Part shown: positions 37,668 through 47,330 of the stretch, piece by piece
How the letters are laid out: each line of letters starts with the position of its first letter
Numbering within the stretch: position 1 is the stretch's first letter
Assembly: GCA_963759735.1 (NCBI GenBank)
Contig: CAVXAF010000004.1
Span: 310,001-374,000 of the forward strand
DNA from: Hyphomicrobium_A sp963759735
GTDB lineage: Bacteria; Pseudomonadota; Alphaproteobacteria; Rhizobiales; Hyphomicrobiaceae
Length of the DNA stretch: 64,000 nt
Direction of reading: 5' to 3'
The notes under the pieces: model-generated
Database searches by the model: none
What the model saw: the letters and a program-made list of their open reading frames with translations, nothing else
Told to the model about the DNA's origin: nothing
Position numbers and translations under genes: made by a program

Positions 37668-38516
37668 ATGACCGCCACCGCCGCACAGATCAAAGACCAG
37701 GGCCTCCGCATCGCCGGTGGCAAGGTTGGCGTCCTGCTCCTCCACGGCCTCTGCGGTACCCCTGCCGAGATGCGCTTCGTCGCCATGGGCCTCGCCCGCG
37801 CCGGCTACACCGTCCACGCCCCCCAGCTCGCCGGCCACGGCGACAAGAACACCGGCCGCTGGCAGGACTGGTACCTCTCGGCTCGCACCGCTCTCAACGA
37901 AATCCGCAAGGAGTGCGACACGGTCATCGTCGGCGGCCTCTGCATGGGCGCCATCCTCGGCCTGCACCTCGCCGCTCGTAACCCCGGCAAGGTCCAGGGC
38001 GTGTCGCTCTTCTCGCCGACCCTCTGGATCAACGGCTGGGCGATGCCCTGGTACACCAAGCTGTTCAAGCTGGTTAACTCGCGCTGGTTCGCCGGCTTCA
38101 TGACCTTCCCCGACGCCGAGTCGCTGGGCATCAAGTGCCCCCGCGTTCGCTCCTTCGTGAAGTCGGCCCTGCAGGCTGGCGAAGGTTCGGACTACGGCCG
38201 CGCCGGTGTCCCCGCAACGATGGTTCTCGAGCACCGCCGGATGGTCGAAGCCGCGATGAAGATGCTGCACCGCGTGAAGCAGCCGACCCTGATCGTGCAC
38301 TCGCGTGAAGACGACTACGCCAACATCGACAACGCGATCTACCTCGAGGCCGAGATCGCCGGCACGGTCGACATGGTCGTCCTGGAGGACAGCTACCACA
38401 TGGTCACCCTCGACAAGCAGCGTCAGGTGGTGGTCGACAGCACCCGCGCTTTCGTCGCCCGCATCGTCGAGGAAGTCCGCCACATCGCGGCTCCGGCCCT
38501 GCCGCTTGCCGCTTAA
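37668..38516 (+). CDS. alpha/beta hydrolase (Est30-like) with Cys nucleophile
   Basis: 282 residues of the monoglyceride-lipase/carboxylesterase Est30 group. The oxyanion motif is VLLLHGLCGTP; the elbow is GGLCMGA with Cys92 where esterases have Ser; acid D215 or D216 (VHSREDD) and H244 (DSYHMVTLD). A Cys-Asp-His triad recalls dienelactone hydrolase. CysXGlyAla at the elbow is not a simple sequencing slip, because a Ser-to-Cys change keeps the frame. Substrate unknown; possibly a thioester or lactone. Start ATG 37668 has GGGAGA upstream. No operon partner. Confidence 0.85.
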   Translation: MTATAAQIKDQGLRIAGGKVGVLLLHGLCGTPAEMRFVAMGLARAGYTVHAPQLAGHGDKNTGRWQDWYLSARTALNEIRKECDTVIVGGLCMGAILGLHLAARNPGKVQGVSLFSPTLWINGWAMPWYTKLFKLVNSRWFAGFMTFPDAESLGIKCPRVRSFVKSALQAGEGSDYGRAGVPATMVLEHRRMVEAAMKMLHRVKQPTLIVHSREDDYANIDNAIYLEAEIAGTVDMVVLEDSYHMVTLDKQRQVVVDSTRAFVARIVEEVRHIAAPALPLAA

Positions 38517-38651
38517 TCGGTCGATCCGGCTGCCGGCCGAGGCCGGCGCCCCACCGGCACCCGGTGATCGTGCGTAAAGCATCGATCATGATATCTACAC
38601 TGGCCCCGCCGCCCGCTGCGGATCACCGTTGGCCCCAATTCGCGAGCCTTA

Positions 38652-40001
38652 ATGATGACCATTAAAAGCGCCGCCCGCGCAGACAACTATTGGGACCTCA
38701 GCAAGACGCCGCGGGCCGACCGGCCGCCGCTCGCCGGCGATACTTCCGTGGACGTGGCCGTCATCGGCGCCGGCTACACGGGCCTCTCGACCGCTTATCA
38801 CCTCAAGGTGGCAGACCCCTCGCTAAATGTTGCCGTGCTCGAAAGCGATTACGTCGGCTACGGCGCCAGCGGTCGCAACGCTGGCTTCGTGATGACGCTG
38901 TTCGGCGCATCCGTCGGCGCCATGAAGACGCTGCATGGCGACGAGCGGGTGCGCGAGGCGCACCACTACATGGAGCATTCGATCGCCGGCCTCGAGGCCA
39001 TGATCGCCGAGCATCGGCTCGATTGCGATTACGAGCGCAATGGCTTTCTCAAGGTGGCCACCTCGCCACGCTTTGTTGCCCGCATCCGCGACGAGATCGA
39101 GCTGTTCGAAAAGATCGGCGTCAGAGGCTATCGCTGGTTGAACGTTGGTGAACTCGCCGGCCGCGTGCGCTCGCCGACTTATCTCGGCGGCTGCTACGAG
39201 CCCGGCTGCGGCCTGATCAACCCGCGCAAGTGGGTCGATGCGCTGGCCGGACTGGCGCTCGGCGCAGGGGCGCAGATTTATGAGAAGACGCGCGTTGACG
39301 ATGTCCGGCGCGTCGGCGGGAAGTTCCGCCTCGCCACGGCCGGCGGCACCGTCACCGCCGAGAAGGTCGTGTTCGCCAGCAACGGCTACTCGCACCTCAT
39401 TCCGGGCGTGCGTCTCAAGCAGATGCCGGCATTTGCGTTCATCGTGGTCAGCGAGCCGCTGTCTCCCGAGCAGCTCGCGTCGATCGGTTGGGCAGGGCGC
39501 GAAGGCATCGAGGACGGCCGCAACTTCATGCACTTCTATCGGCTGACGCCCGACAACCGCATCCTCATGGGCGGTGGCCCGGGCTTCGTGCCGCTGGGTG
39601 GCCGCATGCACCACGACGCCTATCCGGCGGCATGGCAGCATCTCGAGGCTTTCATCGGCACGACGTTCCCGGCACTGCGCGGCGTCAAGATCGCGTACCG
39701 CTGGGGCGGCGCGTTCTCCGTCACTGCCAACTCGACGCCGCAGATCGGCACGCTGCACGATGGCGCCGCGGCCTTTTCGGTCGGTTGCACCGGGCACGGC
39801 GTGGCCATGACGCACATGAATGGCCGCATCCTGCGCGACCTCGTTCTCGGCCGCAGAAGCGAACTCACGGATCTATGGTTCGTCAACCGGCGCTCGCTGC
39901 CCCTGCCGCCACAGCCCTTCGCCTCGCTCGGCGGAAAAGCGGTGACGGCGGCTATGGCGCTCGACGACTGGTGGTGCGAGCGGGGAAGCAAATCGTCGTG
40001 A
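38652..40001 (+). CDS. FAD-dependent oxidoreductase (DAO family, gamma-glutamylputrescine-oxidase-like)
   Basis: Glycine/D-amino-acid-oxidase fold: YWDLSKTPRADRPPLAG leader, FAD motif VDVAVIGAGYTGLSTAYHL, VLESDYVGYGASGRNAGFV, and later YRWGGAFSVTANSTPQIG and VGCTGHGVAMTHMNG. This pattern is typical of the PuuB-type amine oxidases, which use N-acylated polyamines or similar amines. The NmrA-like gene starts 5 bases downstream, so they form an operon. Confidence 0.88.
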   Translation: MMTIKSAARADNYWDLSKTPRADRPPLAGDTSVDVAVIGAGYTGLSTAYHLKVADPSLNVAVLESDYVGYGASGRNAGFVMTLFGASVGAMKTLHGDERVREAHHYMEHSIAGLEAMIAEHRLDCDYERNGFLKVATSPRFVARIRDEIELFEKIGVRGYRWLNVGELAGRVRSPTYLGGCYEPGCGLINPRKWVDALAGLALGAGAQIYEKTRVDDVRRVGGKFRLATAGGTVTAEKVVFASNGYSHLIPGVRLKQMPAFAFIVVSEPLSPEQLASIGWAGREGIEDGRNFMHFYRLTPDNRILMGGGPGFVPLGGRMHHDAYPAAWQHLEAFIGTTFPALRGVKIAYRWGGAFSVTANSTPQIGTLHDGAAAFSVGCTGHGVAMTHMNGRILRDLVLGRRSELTDLWFVNRRSLPLPPQPFASLGGKAVTAAMALDDWWCERGSKSS

Positions 40002-40006
40002 GACCA

Positions 40007-40911
40007 ATGAGAAGACCTGTAAAGCGGATCGCCATCATCGGCGCGACCGGCATGCTTGGCCTGCCCGTCGCCGTCGCCCTCATGGACGCGGGTTTCGAGG
40101 TCACGGCGCTGGCGCGCGACACGGAGCGGGCGCGCCGTGCGCTGCCTGCAGGCGATAGCCGTGCAACAAGCGGATGTTCGCGACGAGGAAAGCCTGCGCG
40201 CCGGCCTGCGTGGGCAAGACGGGCTGTATCTCAATCTGTCGGTGACGCCGGACGAGCGCCCTGGTGACTTCCATACCGAGGCGCAGGGACTGCAGCACAT
40301 ACTGGCCGCCGCCCAGGCCGCCAATATTGCGCGCGTCGCCTATCTATCGGCGATGGTTCACGACACGCCGCGCAGCAGCTGGTGGGTCCTGGGTGTGTGG
40401 AAAAGCGCGCTGGCGCGCATCAAGGCGTCAGGGCATTCCATACACGATCTTCTATCCGACCAACTTCATGGAGACGCTGGCCGAGCGGCACACGGCGGGC
40501 CGCCTCTTCGTCATGCCTGGGCGCGGAAATTACGGCCATCACTGGATCGCCGGAAGCGACTTCGGGCGGCAGGTTGCGAAAGCGTTTGCCACGCCGCTGG
40601 CTGCAAACCGCGAATACCACGTACAGGGGCCGGAGCCGATAACCTACGAGGAGGCTGCGCTGCGCTATGCACACGCGCTGCACAGATCGCCGCGCATCAT
40701 CCATGTGCCGCTGTGGCTGTTTCGACTTGGCGGGGTTTTCTCGTCCCGGCTCGCCTTCACCGCCCGCATCATGCAGACCGTGCTGGAGTATCCCGAGGTC
40801 TTCAAGGCGCGCGCGACCTGGGACGAGCTAGGCCGGCCGGCGACGACGATCGAACAGTTCGCCGCAGGACTGCAAGTGCAGCGATCAGCCGGCGTCACTT
40901 GCAGCGCGTGA
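40007..40911 (+). CDS. NmrA/SDR-like NAD(P)-binding protein, two apparent frameshifts
   Basis: KRIAIIGATGMLGLPVAVAL is the atypical-SDR nucleotide motif at the N-terminus. The protein then continues in two further frames: ADVRDEESLRAGLRGQDGLY, ARVAYLSAMVHD and YTIFYPTNFMETLAE, GRQVAKAF, EYHVQGPEPITYEEAALRYA. A surplus base at about 40154 and a surplus G in GGG near 40431 explain both shifts. Family-level role only: quinone-oxidoreductase-like or regulatory sensor. The stop overlaps the tail of the convergent extensin gene by 17 bases. Confidence 0.75.
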
Positions 40912-41605
40912 AGATTCCGCGGTCGAAGTGCAAGTGGTCCCAGTGGGCCGCGTTGAACTGCGGCCCGATGGCGACGCGGAAATAGCGACAGGCGCGCATG
41001 TGCGCCTCGCGCAGGAAGCGCCCCTCGGGGCTGTCGCTCTTGTAATCCCGCTTGATGCTGATCTGCTTGCCGTCGGCGAACCGAAAGGCGCCGATGTCGA
41101 CAGCATTGGCCAGCGAATGCTGGCTGCGCGTGTTCATCCAGCGGCGGTTGCCGATGATGTTGCGGCACGAGTAGGTGCCCATATCCTGCATCCAGGTGAC
41201 CCGGCTGCCGAACATCTCCATGGCCAGCGGCTGCACGTCATATTCCACCCACAGTGCGAGGGCGGCGGCGCTCTCGCAGGTCAGTTGCTCGAGACCGATT
41301 TGCGCTCCGCCCACCTCGGCGATACGCACCGCGTTCGTCCACCCGCAGCCGTCTGGCTGAACCCGGTCGGCAATTGGCGTCGCCACAATGTGCGGGGCGC
41401 GCAGCACGTCGCGACACAGGGCCGGGTCGTGCCGCAAGGCGGCGAGGCGCGGATCGAGGAACCAGCTCGGCGGATCTTCAAGCGAGATCGCTGCGAACGG
41501 CGAATAGCGCTGCGGCACCAGGCCGAACCAGAAGGCGCCAAAGATGACAGCGAGAAGCAGCAGGGCGAGCACTGCGCGCAGAACGTTCCGGCCGCCTCGG
41601 CGCAT
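40895..41605 (-). CDS. extensin-like C-terminal domain protein
   Basis: 236 residues with an N-terminal membrane anchor (VLRAVLALLLLAVIFGAFWFG). The extensin_C core has CGWTNAVRI, LTCESAAALALWV, RSQHSLANAVDIGAFRF and AAHWDHLHFDRG; the His/Asp pattern is that of the LAS/M15 metallopeptidase fold, so a peptidoglycan-directed role is plausible. Six Cys could form disulfides. It lies directly downstream of the tadG tail fragment on the same strand. Confidence 0.87.
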   Translation of the reverse strand: MRRGGRNVLRAVLALLLLAVIFGAFWFGLVPQRYSPFAAISLEDPPSWFLDPRLAALRHDPALCRDVLRAPHIVATPIADRVQPDGCGWTNAVRIAEVGGAQIGLEQLTCESAAALALWVEYDVQPLAMEMFGSRVTWMQDMGTYSCRNIIGNRRWMNTRSQHSLANAVDIGAFRFADGKQISIKRDYKSDSPEGRFLREAHMRACRYFRVAIGPQFNAAHWDHLHFDRGIFTRCK

Positions 41606-41707
41606 GGTGGGTTCCTGAAAGCTGTTGCGCTTTCAGTATAGACTCGGGCACGGGCCGCCAAGCGCACCATCGGCGAATTGCGCCGCGCGTGGCCGAGCCG
41701 ACACCTG

Positions 41708-41816
41708 CTACTGCGACAGCCGCAGCATCGTCAGCGTACCGGCGAACTTGGCGAGCGCCGCATCGAGCTGCGCGGCATTGGCGGCGTCGGCGTAATATGT
41801 CCGTCGTCGAATGCTT
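41708..41816 (-). pseudogene. 3' tail of a TadG-like (vWA) protein, cut by an insertion sequence
   Basis: Minus-strand reading gives YYADAANAAQLDAALAKFAG followed by TLTMLRLSQ and TAG. This is the usual last helix of TadE/TadG proteins with a vWA domain. The sequence stops being homologous at the IS3-A terminal repeat (41817). The 5' part of a TadG-like gene on the same strand is at 55778-56406, so the two are probably halves of one gene. Confidence 0.65.
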
Positions 41817-41869
41817 TGAGACAGTTTGCGGCGTGACGAGCGGAGGCTCTGGCTCCTCTGGTTTCAAGT

Positions 41870-42850
41870 TTAGGCGGCTTTCGTTTGGTGCTGCAATCGG
41901 CGCTTTTGGATGGTGTCGCGTTTGATCCTTTCGCGTTGGAGCAGGATGGTCTGACCGCGTCCGAAGTAGACATCGGCCGGCGTGAGGTTTTCGAGGCTCT
42001 CGTGGTAGCGGCGGTGATTGTAGTGCTCGACGAAGCGGCCGATGTGGGCTTCGAGATCGCCGGGCAGGTAGTAGTTTTCGAGCAGGATGCGGTTCTTCAA
42101 GCGTCTGATGCCAGCGCTCGATCTTGCCCTGGGTCTGCGGATGGTAGGGCGCGCCGCGCACATGCTCCATGCCGTTGTCGTCGAGCCATTCGGCGAGATC
42201 GCCCGAGATGTAGCTCGAGCCGTTGTCGCTCAGCAGGCGTGGCTTGTGGACGACGCGCGCTGGGTCGCAGCCCGATGCCGCCAGCGCCAGCTGCAGCGTG
42301 TCGGTGACGTCGTCGGCCCTCATGGTGGTGCACAGCTTCCAGGCGATGATGTAGCGCGAGAAGTCGTCGAGGATGGTCGAGAGATAGAACCAGCCCCAGC
42401 CGATGACCTTGAGGTAGGTGAAGTCGGTCTGCCAGAGCTGGTTGATGGCGGTGGTCTTGTCCTTGAACTCATCGGCGGCCTTGATGACGATGAAGGCCGG
42501 GCTGGTGATCAGGTCGTGCGCCTTGAGCAGCCGATAGACGGAGGCTTCCGAGACGAAGTACTTCTGCGTATCGGTGAAGCGCATCGCCAGCTCGCGCGGC
42601 GACAACTCGGGCTCATCGAGCGCCATCTCGACGATGCGCTCGCGCACATCGTCGGGGATGCGGTTCCAGACTCGGGCCGGCTTCGACGGCTTGTCGTCGA
42701 GCGCTTCAGCGCCGCCGGTTCGATAGCGATCGTACCAGCGATAGAACGTCGCCGGGGATGCCGAGCTTCTCCAGCGTTCTGCGGACCGGCAGATGCGACT
42801 GCTCGACGAGGCGGATGATCTCGAGCTTCTCGGAGCGCGGGATATCTCAT
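41870..42850 (-). pseudogene. IS3-A transposase orfB (DDE integrase), frame broken
   Basis: The rve catalytic core is readable: QTDFTYLKVIGWGWFYLSTI (first Asp), LLSDNGSSYISGDLAEWLDD (second Asp), YHPQTQGKIERWHQTLE (Glu). The frame breaks just after this at about 42110 and resumes as FVEHYNHRRYHESLENLTPA to the stop at 41870. Another break near 42757 separates the N-terminal LEIIRLVEQSHLPVRRTLEK helix-turn-helix. All catalytic residues are present, so base-calling error or recent decay are both possible. Confidence 0.8.
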
Positions 42851-43222
42851 GCCTCGTCTCCCCCATCCGCGATCATGCTTTTTTTGAGCAGCCGCAGTTC
42901 GAGCGCCTGCTCGGCGACGACCTCCTTCAGCTCCTGGGCCTGGCGCTGAGGTCCTTGACCTCGCTCGGTGGTCGCCGCACGCGCGGTGTCGCCGGCCAGC
43001 CGTCGCTTGCCGGCTTCGAGGAATTCCTTCGACCAGCTGTAGTAGAGGCTCTCGGCGATGCCTTCGCGGCGGCAGAGCTCGGCGATCGAGTCTTCGCCGC
43101 GCAGGCCGTCGAGGACGATGCGGATCTTCTCTTCGGCCGAGTATTGCTTGCGCGTCGCACGGCGGATGTCCTTGACGAGTCGCTCGGACGAGATTCTCTG
43201 GCGGGCTGGATTTCTGTCTCAT
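42847..43222 (-). pseudogene. IS3-A orfA (helix-turn-helix), frame broken at N-terminus
   Basis: ATG 43222 with GAGGAG upstream gives MRQKSSPPEN, then the frame shifts to ISSERLVKDIRRATRKQYSA, GEDSIAELCRREGIAESLYY and ALELRLLKKSMIADGGDEA with a TGA at 42847. This is a classic IS3 orfA: helix-turn-helix plus leucine-rich tail. Confidence 0.72.
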
Positions 43223-43390
43223 CTTCGCTCCTCGGGGGCTACGATGAGCCAGAAATCCTCCCTTCCTCAAGCCGCTAATTCTGTCTCACAGGTGCTGATG
43301 TCGGACACGCGGCACGCGCGGCGGATGCTCACGCACCAAGTACCACGAAGATGATCAATGAGCAGGCGGCGGCGAGCAGGCCTTAGAGCT

Positions 43391-44733
43391 AATGGGATGG
43401 TTCGCCCCGTCCTCCTGTCGGAGAATGTGGCTTTCAGAGGAGGAAAGGTAGATGCGCAACAAGCCTCGTGCTGCCGCCGTGTTCGGCATCGATATCGGCA
43501 AGAACTTATTTCACGTTGTGGGAGCCGACGCGTCCGGCGCGATCGTGCAGAGGGTTCGGTTCCGGAGGGATACCCTTCTGGCATTCTTCGAACGCGCCCA
43601 ACCAACGACGGTGGGAATGGAAGCCTGCCCTGGCTCTCAATGGCTTGCCCGGAAGCTGCAATCTCTCGGGCACACGGTGAAGATCATCCCAGCTCAGTTT
43701 GTAAAGCCCTATGTGAAGTCGAACAAGAATGACCTCATCGACGCAGAAGCGATCGCAGAAGCCGTGAGCCGACCGACGATGCGTTTCGTCGAGGTAAAGA
43801 CTGCTGCACAGGCCGACGTTCAAGCCCTGCATCGCATCCGCGACCAGATGGTGAGAAACCGTACCCGTCTTATCTGTCAGATGCGGTCCTTTTGCCTGGA
43901 GCACGGCGTCGCAATCAGGCAGGGGGCCGGCGTCTTCAAGCTCGATCTTCCTCGCGTCGTTGCTGACGACGGCAATGATCTGACGCCGACCATGCGCCGC
44001 CTTCTCACCGACCTTTTCGGTGATCTCCAACGCCATGAGCAGCGGATCAAGGAGATCACGACAGAAATTGAGCAGCTGGCCGCAGCGGATGAACGGGCAC
44101 GCCGATTGATGACGGTGCCCGGCATCGGGCCACTGGTAGCGACGGCACTGCTCGCATCGGCCGGAGACGGACGGCAGTTTCGGAAAGCAAGGGATCTGGC
44201 CGCTTGGCTCGGGCTCGTCCCGAAGCAACACTCAACTGGCGGCAAAGCCGTTCTGCTCGGTATTAGCAAGCGCGGGAACAGCTACACGCGCAGACTTCTC
44301 GTTCATGGCGCCCGATCTTGCCTCATTCATCTGAACCGATCGCGCGATGTGCTCGGGGCGTGGCTCGATCAGCTGCGAACTCGAATGCATGTCAACAAAG
44401 TCACGGTGGCACTTGCCGCAAAACTGGCTCGGATAGCGTGGGTTATCCTAACGACTCCTGGCGCTCTATATGAGCGTCGGCAACCAGTCGCGGCGTGAGC
44501 TACCTGCAGATTGCGAGGTTCGTGGAGCTGATGACGAGAGAGTTGATCGACGCGGCGTAAGCCCTTTCGCCGAAAGCGGGCGCTATGCCCGAACCAGCTA
44601 TCTGGGAACGACGCGTGCAGATCTCATCATGGCCTGGTTGCAACCGCAGCCCACTCGCGAGAGGCCGGATACATTTACGCAGACTGCTCTCGGCTTCGAT
44701 CACGTCCCTTGCACGGACGGGGCGAACCATACA
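43391..44733 (+). mobile_element. IS110-family element (IS1111 subgroup), complete
   Basis: A perfect 16-bp subterminal inverted repeat, ATGGTTCGCCCCGTCC at 43397-43412 and its complement at 44715-44730, brackets one transposase. The exact ends follow from the interrupted IS3-B orfA (…CGCCGAAA and GCTCTAAG…), with one base ambiguous. Subterminal repeats are the mark of the IS1111 subgroup. Confidence 0.9.
43452..44498 (+). CDS. IS110 family transposase (IS1111 type)
   Basis: 348 residues, intact. The N-terminal RuvC-like DEDD domain starts AVFGIDIGKNLFHVVG and includes VGMEACPGSQWLARKL and KSNKNDLIDAEAIAEA; the C-terminal transposase_20 domain has MTVPGIGPLVATALLASAGD and AAWLGLVPKQHSTGGKAVLL with SKRGNSYTRRLLVHGARS. 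A GGAGGAAAG site precedes ATG 43452. The transposase probably works with a bridge-type RNA from the non-coding end, as known for IS110 elements. Confidence 0.95.
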   Translation: MRNKPRAAAVFGIDIGKNLFHVVGADASGAIVQRVRFRRDTLLAFFERAQPTTVGMEACPGSQWLARKLQSLGHTVKIIPAQFVKPYVKSNKNDLIDAEAIAEAVSRPTMRFVEVKTAAQADVQALHRIRDQMVRNRTRLICQMRSFCLEHGVAIRQGAGVFKLDLPRVVADDGNDLTPTMRRLLTDLFGDLQRHEQRIKEITTEIEQLAAADERARRLMTVPGIGPLVATALLASAGDGRQFRKARDLAAWLGLVPKQHSTGGKAVLLGISKRGNSYTRRLLVHGARSCLIHLNRSRDVLGAWLDQLRTRMHVNKVTVALAAKLARIAWVILTTPGALYERRQPVAA

Positions 44734-45017
44734 TTTCGGCGGATGACGTCCTGAAGCATTTCCTTGTCCAAGGACAGATCGGCGACGATCCGCTTGAGCC
44801 GGCCGTTCTCTTCCTCGAGCTGGCGAAGCCGCTTAACCTCGCTCGGCAACAGGCCGCCGAACTTCTTCTTCCAGTTGAAGTACGTCGCCTGGCTGATGCC
44901 GGCCTTCCGGCACACCTCCGCGACAGGCGTGCCCTCTTCGCCCTGCTTCAGGACGAACGCGATCTGGCTCTCCGTGAACTTCGATGCCTTCATTGAAAAC
45001 CCCTGCTCCTCGGCCAT
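44734..45017 (-). pseudogene. IS3-B orfA, 3' end displaced by the IS110 insertion
   Basis: MKASKFTESQIAFVLKQGEE, VAEVCRKAGISQATYFNWKK and LDKEMLQDVIRR are IS407-group orfA. The last two codons and stop are on the far side of the IS110 element. The start could be 45017 or the internal ATG (MKASKF). Confidence 0.8.
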
Positions 45018-45377
45018 GCCTCAGATCACGGAATTTTCTAATTCAAACTGGGCCGATTTTTGGGGAGCAGGTCAAGTGTGATGCCCATAGCCGGTCGTCG
45101 CGGCAAGGGCTAGGCGGTGGTTGCGGAACTCCTCTGGTGTCCGGTTGGCGAGCGCCGAATGCGGCGGCGATTGTAGTCGTCGCGCCACGCGGCGAGCACT
45201 GCGCGGGCCTCGGCGAGCGAGGAGAACGCCGTCTCGTTCAGGCACTCGTCGCGCAGCCGGCCGTTGAAGCTCTCCACGAACGCGTTCTGCTGCGGCTTGC
45301 CGGGCTGGATGTAGTGCCAGTCGATGCCGGCTCTCTTGCTCCAGCCAGGATCGCCGTGCTGGTGAGCTCCGTGCCGT

Positions 45378-47010
45378 AGCACGTCAGGAACTCGGCATTG
45401 GAATGGCCCTGATGACCTGTGGAGCCAAAGGCGACGCAGGTGGTCAGGGCCCGGCGACAGATCTCTAAAGTGAAGGTGTCGAAGCCACACTTTGGAGGGA
45501 GCCGGACCATGACCAATCTGGAGCTTACGCCGTCGGGTGCTATTCTGGTAGCCATCGATGTCTCGAAGGCGCGCAACGACGTTCTAATCGAGTTGCCAGG
45601 CACCGCGCGTCGCCGCAGGCTGACAGTCCTCAACACGCGCGCCGAGCACGACCGTTTCGTCGGGCTGCTGGGCGGCATGGGGCATCCCGTCGTCGCCGGC
45701 TTCGAGGCAACCGGCAACTATCACCGGCCTCTGGCCTATCGGCTGCTCGAAGCGGGCTTCATGCTGAGGCTTGTCTCATCGGTGGCGCTCGCGCGTACGC
45801 GGGAGGCGCTTCACAACGGCTGGGATAAGAACGATCCGAAGGACGCCCAGGTCATCCTGCACATGCTCAGGATCGGTGCTACGCAGACTTACTGCGATCC
45901 GATCCGCGCCGGCATTCAACGACATCCAGGAGCTGTCGAAGACGCACGAGGTGATCTCGAAGGCCAAGACCGAGCTCTGGCATCGTCTGCTGACGCACTA
46001 CCTGCCGCTCTATTTCCCCGAGATCGCGCGCTTCGCCGGCAACTCGCGAAGCGATTGGTTCCTCGCGTTTCTCGAGCAGTTTCCAACGCCGGCCAGCATC
46101 TCCTCCTACACCAAGGAAGCCTTCATCGAAGCGGCGTGGAACGTCGTTGGCAAGAAGGTATCGAAAGCACGGCTATTGGGCGATATCTACGAGACTGCAG
46201 AAGCATCGATCGCACTTCCGGTTAGCATGCAGAGCGCGGCGATAGCGATGTTCCGCCTCATCGTTGCCGAGGGACGCAGCCTGATCCGCCAGCGCGACGC
46301 CATCGAGACGCAAGCTCACGCGGCCTTATCGGACAACGCCGATTACCAACGCTTACGGCAGATCCCGGGTATCGGACCGATCACGGCAATGACCATTCTG
46401 GCCGAAGCCGGAGACCTGCGCCGGTTCGGTCATCATCGTCAGTTCCTGAAGTTCTGCGGCCTCGATCTCGCAACTTATCAGTCCGGCCAGTTCAGAGGCC
46501 AAACGAAGCTGTCGAAGTTTGGCAATGCTCGCCTTCGGCGCGCCTTCTGGGTCGCCGCTCAGGTCGCCATCCGACAGCGCGACAACAGTTTCCGGGCCAA
46601 GTACGAGCGCTACATCGCCAAAGATCGCGACAATGCCGATCTCAGGCGCAAGGCGCTCACAGCCATTACCGCTAAGATGGCGCGCACCGCGCACGCCGTC
46701 ATCAAAAGCGGTTCCGATTATCGGCCGTTCGTCGAAGGGCCGATGCCAAGCGGGAGAACCTCTCTCAGCAAGTGCCGTGAGGGCGCATCCGCGACCCTGT
46801 AGATAATGCTCGGGTCTTCCGCTTGGAATTGCATCTCGTGTTGAGGACGGTGAGGGCCGATGTACCGCGTTACGGACCCTGTGTTCGCTATGGATGAGAG
46901 CTTATTCCTTGACGGCGGAAGCCGCTTGGACGACGTTGAACGAACGCTGACCACGGTCAGCGAATGGAGATCTGTTGTTGCTCCAGGCGCCAGACTTCCC
47001 GACGTAGGAC
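45378..47010 (+). mobile_element. second IS110-family element
   Basis: The boundaries are deduced from the interrupted IS3-C orfB: flank GTGCCGT ends at 45377 and TTGTCGG resumes at about 47011-47013. About 1.63 kb. No inverted repeats were found, as expected for the non-IS1111 branch. It encodes one transposase with a frame break. Confidence 0.78.
45509..46802 (+). pseudogene. IS110 family transposase, one frameshift
   Basis: First frame: LVAIDVSKARNDVLIELPG, VVAGFEATGNYHRPLAYRLL, DKNDPKDAQVILHMLR. Second frame from about 45915: NDIQELSKTHEVISKAKTEL, WLAFLEQFPTP-type core, LRQIPGIGPITAMTILAEAG, FCGLDLATYQSGQFRGQTKL, KFGNARLRRAFWVAAQVAIR. Domain content is complete, so the break could be an error. 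ATG 45509 has GGAGGGAG upstream. Confidence 0.85.
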
Positions 47011-47330
47011 GTTGTCGGAAACGCACGTCGTCGGCTTGCCTCGCGATCGCGATGATGGCGTCCAGCTCTCGCGCCACACCGGCGCCCGAGAGCGAGGTGT
47101 CAGCGACCAGCGCCAGACATTCGCGCGTGAGTCGTCGACGACCGCAAGGCACGGAACCGGCGGCCGTCAGTGAATGTGTCGGAGCACGAAGTCCAGCGAC
47201 CAGCGCTCGTTCGGCCGCGAGGGGAGCGCCAACGGCGCACGCAGACTCGAGCGCCCGCTTGCGGCCGCCCCGCTTCCTCACCTGCAAGCCTTCCTCGCGG
47301 TAGAGCCGCCGGAGTTCTTGATGCCGGATG

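Larger units (their letters stand above)
41817..43288 (-). mobile_element. IS3-family element A with terminal inverted repeats
   Basis: The ends match: 41817 TGAGACAGTTTGCGGC... and, on the other strand from 43288, TGAGACAGAATTAGCGGC.... Length 1472 bp. The inside holds orfA and orfB of an IS3 transposase on the minus strand. No target duplication is visible because the flanks belong to different genes: tadG on the left, IS3-B orfB on the right. That implies a deletion next to the element. Confidence 0.85.
43289..45074 (-). mobile_element. IS3-family element B (IS407-like), split by an IS110 insertion and truncated on the left
   Basis: The right end is the terminal repeat TGACCTGCTCCCC read on the minus strand from 45074. 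orfA is 44734-45017, then the IS1111-type element interrupts, then the orfB N-terminus (LALRPARRRLLIDHLRG, VSIRRACRV) continues at 43289-43390. Joining the flanks of the IS110 restores orfA ending VIRRKL-stop. The remainder of orfB is missing at the junction with IS3-A. Confidence 0.8.
45075..47330 (-). mobile_element. IS3-family element C remnant, split by a second IS110
   Basis: The orfB C-terminal half is at 45075-45377 (AGIDWHYIQPGKPQQNAFVE, SFNGRLRDECLNE, ATTGYGHHT). The N-terminal/middle part is at 47011-47330 (LRRLYREEGLQVRKRGGRKR, TRECLALVADTSLSG, GKPTTCVSDN). The pieces rejoin at SDN/GTELTS once the 45378-47010 element is removed. IS3-B has entered its extreme 3' end right after GHHT. 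Several frame breaks; left-over 5' part missing. Confidence 0.78.

Noticed and set aside
41478..42866. A 462-codon minus-strand open frame covering transposase and beyond
   Set aside because: Only the first half is the IS3 transposase. The rest is out-of-frame IS, tadG remnant and antisense of the extensin gene.
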